A stretch of DNA of 64,000 nt from Chlorobiaceae bacterium (GCA_013824245.1 PNNN01000067.1:31281-95280); one strand, 5' to 3'; shown: positions 16,896 through 26,093, counted from the stretch's first letter. Notes: generated from the letters alone by a model not told the origin. A program made the numbers and translations.

Positions 16896-19073
16896 ATGAT
16901 ACGAAACATATTGGAAAATTTTGCTGGGTGTGATATAGTCCCAGAAAAAGTTAGAGAAATGCAGAATATATTGGCAGAAGCGTTAGGTGGGAAAGTCCCA
17001 AATCTTGATATAGATGTAATGGGGTGCAATTCAAAGAAAAAGAAAATTATCACTATTCAACTTCGCTCTCGTGATGACACTGGAGGCACAACAGCAAAAG
17101 GGTCTCTTGTCGATATGTTGCGTGGAATATTGAGGATGAAAGCGAAAAGCTCAAAAGAAATCTTGTATTTGGTAGCTGTTTGGGATGAAAGAGATTCGCA
17201 ACAAAAGAGTTCAACAATTAGTAAAATGTATTCTTCTTTAAAAGATTTAATTGATATTGACGAAGACAAATTTCAAAAGGATATCTCTAGTGGCGTCAGT
17301 ATTGATAATAAGATTACTTTAAAAATGGCTTACGGCGTCGACGAAATAATGCGGGGAATTTTAGGGTGGAGCGGAAAAAGGGCGGATAAAACCGCGTTGA
17401 GTGCAATAAATAATATTACCAAACTTGTCGAGATTTGGGATGATCTCTGGATATCTTATACGCTTGCAAGTTTAGAGATAGAAGTTAGAGCATTCAAGAA
17501 TTTATCCAACATTAAATTACTAAACAATAGATTCAAACAAACAAATTCTAAATTTGATTTTTCATCGTATAAAAACTTGGTGAAATCAATAGACGATATT
17601 ACTAATAAAATCGTCCCTATTTGGAAAGAAAACAGTATTCCACTAAAATCACCATCAGATCAAATTCACTACATACGAGACATGCTTTTTTTGAAAGCAT
17701 GTTATGATAAAAACCAAAATAAAAAAAAAGTATATGATGTCGAAAAAACCAAGGTAGCAAGAAAAGTAAGGGAGCCTAACAGAAAATATCAGTTAGATAT
17801 TTTCCCAAACCCAACAGAAAATATTAAAGAGACTGAAACAGATGACTCTGAACTTAAACCCCAGTTAGTATCATTCAGGGATTATTTTCCCGAAATAACC
17901 GATACCGGATATCTAACGCATTCAATCTATTATTATCCAGCAAAATTCATTCCACACGTAGTAAAGTACTGCATTGAAGAATATACTGATAAAGATGATT
18001 GGATTATTGATCCATTCGCTGGTTCTGGAACAGTTGGTTTAGAAGCCTTTATCCACGAAAGAAATGCAGTTCTGTATGATTTGAACTTGCTGCTAAACCA
18101 TATTATGCCTATCAAAATATTTACTAGCACTGAGGAACACTCAAAGTCAGAATTGCATCAGATATTACGAGGCTTTGATAACAATAAGAAGGAATTTCTT
18201 CCAACATGGATAAGCATTGAATATTGGTATCCAGAAGAAATGTTGCAAGAATTGTGTACCTACTGGGGTTACTTGAAATCCTTGCCTGAAAATATTTATT
18301 CAATGGTAATTAAAGCTGCGCTGGTTAAGGCTAGTAAGCACTTCTCATATGCGGAGCATAGAACACCCAAACTCTTCCGTTCAAAAAGTAAAAAACATTA
18401 CATCGAAGAATTGTTAAAACAAGAATGGAAAACTCAATTAAAAAGAATGATCTATTCTCTTTCCCTGCAATATTATGACAGTGTGTGTCATTTACAGTTT
18501 TTGACAAAAGGTCACACAAATCAAGTATTGTATTACAGTGGTGTAGATTCAGCATATTTCAATTTGGAAAAAGAAATTCCAATTAATTGTTTGATAACTT
18601 CCCCGCCTTATCTACAGGCACAAGAATACATTAGAACCGCAAAACTTGAGTTGTATTGGTTGGGACACACGGAAGGAGAAATTAAGGGTATTTCAAAATT
18701 AGAAATTCCTTATAGAAAATCAGATCAAATATTTGAAACAAAAACTTTGAATAATATAAAATCAAAAATTGAAAGAGTTGATTTGCTCGCAACCGTTGAT
18801 TCTTATTTTTGTTATACCATAAAGGCTTTAGAGCGCGCTATGAGTTACATTAAGAGCGGTGGAAAAAGTTGTATCTTCGTCGGTAATCCAACCGTTGAGG
18901 GGAAAGAAGTTGAAACATGGAGAATTCTCATGGAATATTTTTGTGATCGAGGTTTTGACTTCGAGAAAATATTTGATGACAGAATAAAGTCTCGTCAGTT
19001 ATTCGGCTCTAGAAATAATAAAAATCCAGATGGAATGAAGTCAGAATATATGCTTATATTATCAAAAAAATAG
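16896..19073 (+). CDS. Fused restriction endonuclease-like domain plus DNA methyltransferase (interrupted RM gene)
   Basis: A 725-residue protein. The N-terminal third has a possible PD-(D/E)XK core: 'PNLDIDVMG' (about 35-43), then 'ITIQLRSRDDTGGTTAKGSL' (about 52-71), where Q-x-R replaces E-x-K. The C-terminal half is an N4-cytosine/N6-adenine methyltransferase: 'HSIYYYPAKFIPHV' (about 342), the SAM motif DPFAGSGTVGLEA (about 372) and catalytic TSPPY (about 568). The order SAM motif then SPPY, and T-S-PPY, are usual for m4C-type enzymes. An AGGAAAGG 10-20 nt upstream could allow re-initiation at the ATG at 16896. Base composition looks more AT-rich than the flanking mqn genes, which suggests transfer. 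It ends 2 nt before mqnE. Recognition site unknown. Confidence 0.75.
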   Translation: MIRNILENFAGCDIVPEKVREMQNILAEALGGKVPNLDIDVMGCNSKKKKIITIQLRSRDDTGGTTAKGSLVDMLRGILRMKAKSSKEILYLVAVWDERDSQQKSSTISKMYSSLKDLIDIDEDKFQKDISSGVSIDNKITLKMAYGVDEIMRGILGWSGKRADKTALSAINNITKLVEIWDDLWISYTLASLEIEVRAFKNLSNIKLLNNRFKQTNSKFDFSSYKNLVKSIDDITNKIVPIWKENSIPLKSPSDQIHYIRDMLFLKACYDKNQNKKKVYDVEKTKVARKVREPNRKYQLDIFPNPTENIKETETDDSELKPQLVSFRDYFPEITDTGYLTHSIYYYPAKFIPHVVKYCIEEYTDKDDWIIDPFAGSGTVGLEAFIHERNAVLYDLNLLLNHIMPIKIFTSTEEHSKSELHQILRGFDNNKKEFLPTWISIEYWYPEEMLQELCTYWGYLKSLPENIYSMVIKAALVKASKHFSYAEHRTPKLFRSKSKKHYIEELLKQEWKTQLKRMIYSLSLQYYDSVCHLQFLTKGHTNQVLYYSGVDSAYFNLEKEIPINCLITSPPYLQAQEYIRTAKLELYWLGHTEGEIKGISKLEIPYRKSDQIFETKTLNNIKSKIERVDLLATVDSYFCYTIKALERAMSYIKSGGKSCIFVGNPTVEGKEVETWRILMEYFCDRGFDFEKIFDDRIKSRQLFGSRNNKNPDGMKSEYMLILSKK

Positions 19074-19075
19074 TT

Positions 19076-20941
19076 ATGCCAATATATTTTCGCGATAAAT
19101 ATCTCCCTCCGATCTGGCAAAAACTCCAACTCGGTGAACGTCTCTCACTTGAAGACGGATTAATCCTCTTCAAGACTAACGACCTTATCTCCCTTGGCAA
19201 AATGGCTCATTACGTTCAGCAACAAAAGAGCGGGGATGCGGTTTACTTCGTACTTAACCAGAAAATTGAGCATACAAACGTTTGCGTTCTCTCGTGCAAA
19301 TTCTGTGACTTTGCTAAGAAAAAAGGTGAGCCGGATGCATATGAGATGACGACTGATGAAATTCTTTCAAAGATCACCCCCGAGATAAAAGAAGTTCACA
19401 TCACCGGCGGTATGCCTCACGATTGGCGATGGGAACGTTACATCGATATCGTCAGAAGCATTCATAATAAATTTCCTGATGCCGATGTAAAAGCATACAC
19501 GGCGGTTGAGATAGATTTCTTCCATAAAAAATTTAAATTACCAATAGAAGAAATATTGCGCCAGCTACAAGCGGCTGGTCTTCGCACCATGCCCGGCGGC
19601 GGCGCAGAAATTTTTACCGAACGTGTGCGAAAACTTTTATTTCCGCAAAAGATCGGAGCGAAAGGTTATCTTGAAGTCCATAAAACCGCTCACAAATTGG
19701 GAATACCCACAAACTGCACAATGCTTTACGGACATATCGAAACGATTGAAGAACGATTGATTCATATGGTAAAACTACGTGAAGCACAGGATGAGACAGG
19801 TGGATTCCTTTCGTTTATCCCTCTTGCCTTTCAACCCGGTGATACCGGAATTAAACCAAAGAATCAATTCACATCTGCGATCGATGACCTCAAGACAATT
19901 GCGGTATCGCGCCTAATGCTTGATAATATCCCGCACATTAAAGCATACTGGGTGATGTTGACTGAAGAAGTGGCATCTGTTGCTCTCAATTTTGGTGCGG
20001 ATGATATCGACGGTACGGTTGGACAGGAACGGATCGCGCACGATGCCGGCGCCATCAGTCCAATGAAACTTGCAAAAGATAAAATAATCAAGATGATATC
20101 CGAAGCCGGAAAAATCCCCGTCGAACGAGATGCTTTTTATAATCCGCTCAATGTTTATTCAGAAAATGTAATCGGGAAAATTCCTTATTTGAATTCAGTC
20201 CCTTTCTATCACAATTTAGAAAAGTCCGCCACAGGCGGATTTAAAATTCTTCCGGTTGCTCCACGCAGAATGGGAATGTTAAGCAAGGAAGGACAAATTG
20301 ATGCCGGACTTTTTTCATTAATGGATTATTTTGATCAAGAAGAAAATCTTGAGTTGCTGGATTGGTGTATTGCAACGCGCGATCAGGTGAAAAGTGTTAT
20401 GCTTTTTTCAAAAGAAGGTTGGACCGGTTTAAACGGAAAAAAGATTGGAATAACTGATGACACCGCGACTTCAGTTCACCTGTTAAAAGTAATTTTAGAG
20501 AAAAAATATAATGTTCGCACAGAGTTTGTTCGTCTGCATCCCGGAGTTAACGATTACGCTTCTTTTGATGCTGTTCTGTTGATTGGAGATGATGCATTGA
20601 AGTATAACAAAGTCGGATTAAATGGATTTGAACTCGTATTTGATCTGGCTAAAGAGTGGTATGATTGGCAAAAACTACCGTTTGTTTTCGCTGTATGGGC
20701 ATGCAAAAATAGTTTAAGTGATATTCGAAAAGAAAAATTAAAAGATATGATTAGCGCGGCATTAAATAAATCAGAAGATGAGTACGGCGAAATTGGAAAT
20801 ATGCAAGGTAGACAAATAGGATTGAATCTAAGTGAAACAAAAGAATACCTCGAGGGTTTTAACTACCGGCTTGGCGAGCGGGAAAGGGAAACTATGTCAA
20901 TGTTCCGGAAATTAGTTAACGAAATAAATATAAAGGTGTGA
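19076..20941 (+). CDS. mqnE-mqnA: Fusion of aminofutalosine synthase MqnE and chorismate dehydratase MqnA
   Basis: A 621-residue two-enzyme protein. Residues 1-~360 are a radical-SAM aminofutalosine synthase: cluster motif CVLSCKFC (Cys70, 74, 77), 'HITGGMPHDWRWERY' and 'GGGAEIF'. From ~365 the sequence restarts as MqnA (chorismate dehydratase; periplasmic-binding-protein fold): 'GKIPYLNSVPFYHNLE', 'APRRMGMLSKEGQIDAGLFS', 'RDQVKSVMLF'. The two enzymes catalyse the first steps: MqnA makes 3-[(1-carboxyvinyl)oxy]benzoate, MqnE adds it to SAM. The frame is continuous with no stop between them. No clear Shine-Dalgarno precedes the ATG, which lies 2 nt after the methyltransferase stop. A small palindrome at 20225-20239 adds residues to the MqnA part. 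Confidence 0.92.
   Translation: MPIYFRDKYLPPIWQKLQLGERLSLEDGLILFKTNDLISLGKMAHYVQQQKSGDAVYFVLNQKIEHTNVCVLSCKFCDFAKKKGEPDAYEMTTDEILSKITPEIKEVHITGGMPHDWRWERYIDIVRSIHNKFPDADVKAYTAVEIDFFHKKFKLPIEEILRQLQAAGLRTMPGGGAEIFTERVRKLLFPQKIGAKGYLEVHKTAHKLGIPTNCTMLYGHIETIEERLIHMVKLREAQDETGGFLSFIPLAFQPGDTGIKPKNQFTSAIDDLKTIAVSRLMLDNIPHIKAYWVMLTEEVASVALNFGADDIDGTVGQERIAHDAGAISPMKLAKDKIIKMISEAGKIPVERDAFYNPLNVYSENVIGKIPYLNSVPFYHNLEKSATGGFKILPVAPRRMGMLSKEGQIDAGLFSLMDYFDQEENLELLDWCIATRDQVKSVMLFSKEGWTGLNGKKIGITDDTATSVHLLKVILEKKYNVRTEFVRLHPGVNDYASFDAVLLIGDDALKYNKVGLNGFELVFDLAKEWYDWQKLPFVFAVWACKNSLSDIRKEKLKDMISAALNKSEDEYGEIGNMQGRQIGLNLSETKEYLEGFNYRLGERERETMSMFRKLVNEINIKV
20225..20239. repeat. Short GC-rich hairpin inside the MqnA domain
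   Basis: TCCGCC-ACA-GGCGGA forms a perfect 6-bp stem with a 3-nt loop inside the coding sequence. It encodes S-A-T-G-G between 'YHNLEK' and 'FKILPVAPRR', where I would expect a shorter loop. Confidence 0.6.
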
Positions 20942-20943
20942 TA

Positions 20944-21012
20944 CTCTCAGCGCTCTCTGCGACTCCGCGGTGAAAAATATCACCACTAAGACGCTGAGAA
21001 CGCAGAGGTGAA
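20944..21012. repeat. Intergenic inverted-repeat element supplying the mqnC ribosome-binding site
   Basis: The 74-bp gap between mqnE-mqnA and mqnC is one imperfect inverted repeat: CTCAGCG/CGCTGAG, CTCTGCG/CGCAGAG and GGTGA/TCACC pair across it. Its right end contains AGAGGTG (21004-21010), placed 5 nt before the mqnC ATG, so the element provides the Shine-Dalgarno. A related word (CACCGCAGAGGTGCGGAGA) occurs at 38249-38267. Confidence 0.7.
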
Positions 21013-21015
21013 AAT

Positions 21016-22110
21016 ATGAATCAATCATTGATATACGAAAAAGTAAAATCCGGACTTCGAATAACACGTGAGGAAGGATTATTACTTCTTCAAAAAGAAG
21101 AGCTTCTTGATTTGGGTGAGATGGCAAATGAAATCCGTTACAGAAAGAACCCGGAACAGCAAGTAACATTCGTTATCGACACCAATCCGAATTACACAAA
21201 CATCTGCAACGTCGATTGTGTATTTTGTGCTTTCTATCGTCACGCGGGTGACTCCGGCGAGTACACTTACACTGTCGATCAGATGATTCAAAATTTTAAA
21301 AGAGCGGCGGCAAATGGAGTAACTACGGTTCTGCTTCAGGGCGGTGTAAACCCGGCAATACCTTTTGAGTATTATCTTGAAATGATCGAACGGACAAAAA
21401 AAGAAGTTCCCGAAATTCATCCCCACTTTTATTCGACAACAGAAATTATCGGAATATCTGAGGTTTCCGGTTTATCAATCCAAGAGGTTCTGAAAAAACT
21501 TTGGGATGCCGGATTGCGAACGATTCCGGGCGGCGGCGCCGAAGTGTTATCGGATCGCGTACGGAAAAAAATGGGACATAAAAAAGGAACCGCCGAAGAT
21601 TGGCTTGACGTTATGCGACAAGCACACAAGATAGGTTTTAAAACAACGGCAACAATGATGTACGGTCATTTGGAAAATGATGATGAAATTATTGACCATT
21701 TTGAACGGATTCGCGCGCTTCAAGATGAATACCACGGATTCACAGCGTTCATACCGTGGAGTTTTAAACCGGGCAATACGCCGCTGGAAAAAATCATTCC
21801 TAATTTTGCCCCGCCGATGCGTTACTTACAGATAATCGCTCTGGCAAGAATTTACCTCGACAACTTCGATCATATTCAGGCATCGTGGTTTTCAGAAGGA
21901 AAGAAAATCGGACAGGTAGCGCTCCACTTCGGCGCTGACGATTTTGGCGGAACGTTGCTAGAGGAGAATGTTCATGCTGAAGCGAATTTTGTAAACAAGA
22001 CTACCGTTGAAGAAGTGATTCAATTGATTCAAGATTCAGGATTCACGCCGGTACAACGAACAACGCTTTACGAGAAGATTAAAACATATGAATTCGTACA
22101 AGCAGTTTAA
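21016..22110 (+). CDS. mqnC: Cyclic dehypoxanthinyl futalosine synthase
   Basis: A 364-residue radical-SAM enzyme, normal length for MqnC. The cluster motif is CNVDCVFCAFYR (Cys64, 68, 71); 'TVLLQGGVNP', 'RTIPGGGAEVLSDRVR', 'TATMMYGH', 'FIPWSFKPGNTPLE' and 'ADDFGGTLLEENVH' are family signatures. It cyclises dehypoxanthine futalosine to the spiro intermediate that later enzymes convert to the naphthoate. It shares a 4-bp convergent overlap with the minus-strand nuclease. No mqnB or mqnD gene is seen in this window. Confidence 0.95.
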   Translation: MNQSLIYEKVKSGLRITREEGLLLLQKEELLDLGEMANEIRYRKNPEQQVTFVIDTNPNYTNICNVDCVFCAFYRHAGDSGEYTYTVDQMIQNFKRAAANGVTTVLLQGGVNPAIPFEYYLEMIERTKKEVPEIHPHFYSTTEIIGISEVSGLSIQEVLKKLWDAGLRTIPGGGAEVLSDRVRKKMGHKKGTAEDWLDVMRQAHKIGFKTTATMMYGHLENDDEIIDHFERIRALQDEYHGFTAFIPWSFKPGNTPLEKIIPNFAPPMRYLQIIALARIYLDNFDHIQASWFSEGKKIGQVALHFGADDFGGTLLEENVHAEANFVNKTTVEEVIQLIQDSGFTPVQRTTLYEKIKTYEFVQAV

Positions 22111-23501
22111 ATCTGAATATTTTCTCCTCTTGTTGGAATGGTAATCTCGTACTTCCCGACGTTATCAATACTTTTCTTCAAATCCGTAGACCTTTCAACT
22201 TCTCCGTGAACAATAAATATGTTTTTAAGCTGTTTCTTGTCAAAACGGTCGACAAATTTTAGCAGTTCATTATTGTCGGCGTGCGCGCTGAACGAGTTAT
22301 GCACTACCACTTCCGCGTTTCTCTTGTGAGGTGTACCGAAAATACTTACGTATTCTTCCTTATCGACTAAACGTTTACCTAAAGTATGTTCTGCACAGTA
22401 ACCGACGATCATGATTGTATTGCGAGCGTCTTCAATATTGTTGGCAAGATGATGAAGTATGCGTCCTGCTTCGCACATTCCCGATGCCGCAATTATCATG
22501 CACGGTTCTTTCTTATCGTTGAGCCGTTTCGATTCTTCGGCGGTGCGGACATATTGCAGTTGTTTGAATCCGAACGGATCGTGATGCTGTGCTATATGCT
22601 TGAATGTTTCCTCATCGAAACATTCAGGATGTTTCTTAAAAATTTCGGTCGCATTAATTGCAAGCGGACTATCTATATATATCGGAATCCGGGGCAATCT
22701 TCCCTCGTCAAATAATTTATGCAAAGAGTAAACAAGGTCTTGAGTTCTCCCAACGCTGAACGCAGGCACCAAAACTTTGCCGCCGCGGCTGATTGTGCGC
22801 TCAAGATCTGCAATGAGATGTTTTTCCATATCATCCGGCGGATCGTGCAGCTTACCGCCGTAAGTGCTTTCTGTAATTAGTGCTTCAACGCTTCCCATGT
22901 GAAGCGGATCGCGAATAATCGGCATATTCCATCTTCCAATATCGCCGCTGAAACCGATGTTTTTTGTTGTCCCGTTTTCTTTTGCAATAATTTTTATTGA
23001 GGCGGAGCCGAGAATATGTCCGGCGTCGGTGAATTTTGCCGTGATATTTTTTAACACTGCAAATTCTTTTTCGTAAGGAATCCCAATAAATAATTTCATC
23101 GTCTCCGCTGCATCTTCAACGGTGTATAAAGGTTCAATCGGTGGTTCGTGATTTTTCCGATGCTTTTTATTTATGAACTCTGCATCGCGCTCGTGCAAAT
23201 ATCCGCTGTCTGCCAGCATGATTTCACACAAATCTTTTGTAGCAGGAGTTGAATAAATATTACCCACAAATCCCTGCTTAACAAGATTAGGAAGATTGCC
23301 GCTGTGATCGATATGTGCGTGCGAAAGAATAACCGCATCGATCGATTTAGGATCGAACGGAAAATTTCTATTCCGCTCATTTGCCTCAGCTCGCTTTCCC
23401 TGAAACAATCCGCAATCTAAAAGGATGCGTGAACCATTTATATGGAGGAGATGCATTGAGCCGGTTACGGTTCGCGCGGCTCCGAGAAATTCTATTGTCA
23501 T
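22107..23501 (-). CDS. MBL-fold beta-CASP ribonuclease
   Basis: A 464-residue metallo-beta-lactamase/beta-CASP protein of the RNA-processing (CPSF73-like) class. The zinc motif HAHIDHSG is at 61-68, with further ligands in 'FTDAGHILGSASI' and 'TESTYGGKLHD'. The beta-CASP block shows 'VLVPAFSVGRTQDLVYSLHKL' and 'MIIAASGMCEAGRILHHL'; the C-terminus has 'HNSFSAHADNNELLKFV' and 'IFIVHGEVE'. These enzymes cut or trim RNA in the cytoplasm. It overlaps mqnC by 4 bp in convergent orientation, so both genes end without room for a separate terminator. Confidence 0.92.
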   Translation of the reverse strand: MTIEFLGAARTVTGSMHLLHINGSRILLDCGLFQGKRAEANERNRNFPFDPKSIDAVILSHAHIDHSGNLPNLVKQGFVGNIYSTPATKDLCEIMLADSGYLHERDAEFINKKHRKNHEPPIEPLYTVEDAAETMKLFIGIPYEKEFAVLKNITAKFTDAGHILGSASIKIIAKENGTTKNIGFSGDIGRWNMPIIRDPLHMGSVEALITESTYGGKLHDPPDDMEKHLIADLERTISRGGKVLVPAFSVGRTQDLVYSLHKLFDEGRLPRIPIYIDSPLAINATEIFKKHPECFDEETFKHIAQHHDPFGFKQLQYVRTAEESKRLNDKKEPCMIIAASGMCEAGRILHHLANNIEDARNTIMIVGYCAEHTLGKRLVDKEEYVSIFGTPHKRNAEVVVHNSFSAHADNNELLKFVDRFDKKQLKNIFIVHGEVERSTDLKKSIDNVGKYEITIPTRGENIQI

Positions 23502-23511
23502 TGGTGAGTTG

Positions 23512-23588
23512 TTAATTGTTAGTGGATATTCGTCATTCGTTATTAGTCATTCGTTAATCGCTCATAACTCAATGCTCAACGCTTTCTG
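23512..23588. repeat. Heptamer-type degenerate repeat array
   Basis: The 92-bp gap between two minus-strand genes reads as successive 7-bp words: GTTAATT, GTTAGTG, then CGTCATT, CGTTATT, AGTCATT, CGTTAAT, CGCTCAT, AACTCAA, TGCTCAA. Part of the window-wide family of 7-8-9-mer arrays. Confidence 0.7.
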
Positions 23589-23593
23589 CTAAT

Positions 23594-25705
23594 TTATTTT
23601 CCCTCCTGCCTGAGTATTATTCCAGATGTGGCAGGAAGAGTTACAGTTTTTGAAAGTGTGGCGAGCGGTTTCTTGAGTGATATTTTTTTATCATTCGCAA
23701 TCACCGACCAATTTCCTTTTGGAAGATTCACTGTTTCGGTAGCAGAGCTTCCGTTTAATATTACTATGAAATCGGTTTTGCCCGCAAACTTACCGGCTTT
23801 TTTTGAATCGAGTTTAAATGTTATCACAAATTCGTAATCGTTCTTTAAAAATTCAACCGCTTCCTTGGGCGCACTGCTGAAAATCGGGTACTGCTTACGC
23901 AACTCTATTAACCTTCTGTAATAATCGAACAACTCACGATTTAGATCGCGATGGCGATAGTTCAAAAAATTTGTTTCGTTGTCCTTTTCATAACTGTTGC
24001 GGTCAATCATTCCCACTCGCGGGTCAGGTGCGTTCGACTGAGCAATCACTTTGCTGCGCGCATATTCCTGTCCTTCGTGAATCATCAACGGTCCCTGGGA
24101 TGTTAAAAGAAACATTGCGGCAAGTTTGTTTAATGCTAATTGTATGGGTGTGAGTTTAATATGATCGTCGAGGTTTGCAACATGTGTTGTTTCTGTTGCA
24201 GTACCGGTTGCAATACGAATGAAATCGCTCATCGTATTATCATCATGCGATTCAAGATAATTTACGCTGTGCTCTTTTTGCTTATACATACCGCCATCTT
24301 CGCGAAGTGTTCCGGTAATAAAACTCATTACGGATTTTTTTGAATTTTTATCTTGAAATCTTCCAAAAATAAATCCGGCATCGTTGTACGGATTTTGTCC
24401 CTTCACGCCGTTGCGGAAGCGGTCATTCCACGATGCCCAGCCAATATCGCTAAAGCCGGGCGGATCGTATTTGCCGCCGCCCCACGCTTCGGCAATTAAA
24501 ATTACATTCGGATTTATTTTCTTCGCTTCCTCTGCAATTTGCTTACATGTTTCCCAGTCTATCATAGTTGCCAGATCAAACCGAAAACCGTCGATATGAT
24601 ATTCCTGCATCCAGTACCTGATGCTTTCAACGATCAACCGCCGCGCCATCGGTCGCGATGTATAAAAATCATTCCCGCATCCCGATGCTTTTAGAAAGTT
24701 TCCATTCGAATCGGTATGAAAATAATAAAACTTGTCGATGTACTTAAACGGATTGTAATCGTACTGCGAAACATGGTTGTAAACAACATCCATAATTACC
24801 GAGATTCCTTCGCGGTGGAGCGCTTTTACCATATCTTTCATCTCATTAACTGCCCTGCCGCCAACCCCGTTATATTCTTCTTTCGTCATTGTTCCGTCAG
24901 AAGCGTAATAATTTTCCGGAGCGAAGAAGTAACTCGTCATATATCCCCAGTGATTTCGCTCATACGGATTCCATGTGTTGAACTCGCCGCCGTCGTTTAA
25001 TACCGTGCTATCGCGATAAGGTATCTCGATGTTTCCGAATTTTTGTAATGGCAGAAACTCTACCGCATTCACACCCAATTCCTTCAGATAAGATAAGCCG
25101 CCTGTTTTTCCTTTCTCTGTCATTCCTAAATATGTCCCGCGCGAATCAACGCCCGACGAGCGATGCACGGTAAGATCGCGCAGATGCGCCTCATATATAA
25201 TCAATTCGTTATGATTTTTCGGAACAATAAAAGTGTCGCCTTCCCAGTTATATTTTGAATCGAGGATTATTGATTTTGTCTGATGGTGGTAATTGTTTTT
25301 AGTTACCACGGCTTTCGAGTACGGGTCTCCAATGGTTACGAGCGAATCAAATTTTTCTCCACTTCCTTTCGGACCATCAACGCAGTAGCTGTACAGTTTT
25401 CCGTATAATCTGCCGAACGAATAATATTCCCACACGCCGTTAGAATCGCGGACCATTTTGATTTCCTGACCTTTTTCGTCGTCGTACTCTTCGAAAAGAA
25501 CGAGCCATACCTGCGAGGCGCGTGGCGCGAAAATTCGGAAGGTTGTTCCATCCTTTTTAACGATGCATCCTAATTCTTTTTTAGAGTAAAGTGACGCAAA
25601 TAGTTTTTCTCTCTCTGCCTGATTTAAATTTGAGGGTTGTTCACCCGCTGAAACTATTTTAATAGTCGACATAAGAAATACGAAAAGAATTATTTTAATA
25701 GACAT
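23594..25705 (-). CDS. Secreted GH13 alpha-glucan debranching enzyme (type I pullulanase-like)
   Basis: A 703-residue protein with a signal peptide (MSIKIILFVFLMSTIKIVSA). The N-terminal CBM48-like domain ('GTTFRIFAPRASQVWLVLF') is followed by 'YNWEGD', a type I pullulanase signature. The GH13 barrel has region I DVVYNHV, region II GFRFDLATM (nucleophile Asp about 377), region III ILIAEAW (Glu about 405) and region IV ESHDDNT (Asp about 488). A C-terminal beta domain ends the protein. It should cleave alpha-1,6 bonds in pullulan, starch or glycogen outside the cytoplasm. There is no T9SS tail and no lipobox, so the periplasm is most likely. The gap to the next gene holds only repeats. Confidence 0.88.
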   Translation of the reverse strand: MSIKIILFVFLMSTIKIVSAGEQPSNLNQAEREKLFASLYSKKELGCIVKKDGTTFRIFAPRASQVWLVLFEEYDDEKGQEIKMVRDSNGVWEYYSFGRLYGKLYSYCVDGPKGSGEKFDSLVTIGDPYSKAVVTKNNYHHQTKSIILDSKYNWEGDTFIVPKNHNELIIYEAHLRDLTVHRSSGVDSRGTYLGMTEKGKTGGLSYLKELGVNAVEFLPLQKFGNIEIPYRDSTVLNDGGEFNTWNPYERNHWGYMTSYFFAPENYYASDGTMTKEEYNGVGGRAVNEMKDMVKALHREGISVIMDVVYNHVSQYDYNPFKYIDKFYYFHTDSNGNFLKASGCGNDFYTSRPMARRLIVESIRYWMQEYHIDGFRFDLATMIDWETCKQIAEEAKKINPNVILIAEAWGGGKYDPPGFSDIGWASWNDRFRNGVKGQNPYNDAGFIFGRFQDKNSKKSVMSFITGTLREDGGMYKQKEHSVNYLESHDDNTMSDFIRIATGTATETTHVANLDDHIKLTPIQLALNKLAAMFLLTSQGPLMIHEGQEYARSKVIAQSNAPDPRVGMIDRNSYEKDNETNFLNYRHRDLNRELFDYYRRLIELRKQYPIFSSAPKEAVEFLKNDYEFVITFKLDSKKAGKFAGKTDFIVILNGSSATETVNLPKGNWSVIANDKKISLKKPLATLSKTVTLPATSGIILRQEGK

Positions 25706-25761
25706 GATATACTGTTCGATTGATATTGTTGATATAATTGAAAATTATGTTGATAGATTTT

Positions 25762-25870
25762 AATCCGCCTTCGCGTTCCAGCTACGCGTTCCGCTCTGGT
25801 GAATGCTATCCGCTTCGGTCGCTTACGCTCCATAGCTTTAGCGACGGAGCGCGGACGAGAAGGTGCGGAT
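25762..25870. repeat. GC-rich imperfect inverted-repeat element (MITE/REP-like)
   Basis: In the 425-bp gap upstream of the GH13 gene, ATCCGCCTTCGCGTTCC at the left end pairs imperfectly with GGACGAGAAGGTGCGGAT at the right end. The inside has further CGCTTACGCTCC/GGAGCG pairs. It is far more GC-rich than the surrounding AT-rich gap, as expected of an inserted hairpin element. No ORF is supported in this gap. Confidence 0.6.
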
Positions 25871-25964
25871 ACAATTCCCCGTTGCTTTTAACGAGGTAGT
25901 GCAATAATTTCGATTATTTCAAATTAAAATTACATAGAAAGGAAATGAGATGCAAGAAATAGGT

Positions 25965-26004
25965 GAGTAGGTGAGTGGTTGAGTATATGAGTTGTTGAGT
26001 GAGT
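25965..26004 (+). repeat. 8-bp tandem repeat (GAGT word)
   Basis: GAGT recurs with exact 8-bp period at 25965, 25973, 25981, 25989 and 25997, with one more at 26001. No gene is supported in this AT-rich gap. Confidence 0.85.
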
Positions 26005-26093
26005 TAGAATTATCATCTGCTCTTTGGTCATTGCACACTGCTCTGTGCTGACATTTCATCTTTTATTAAATAAATTATCAATGTCCAACGCCT

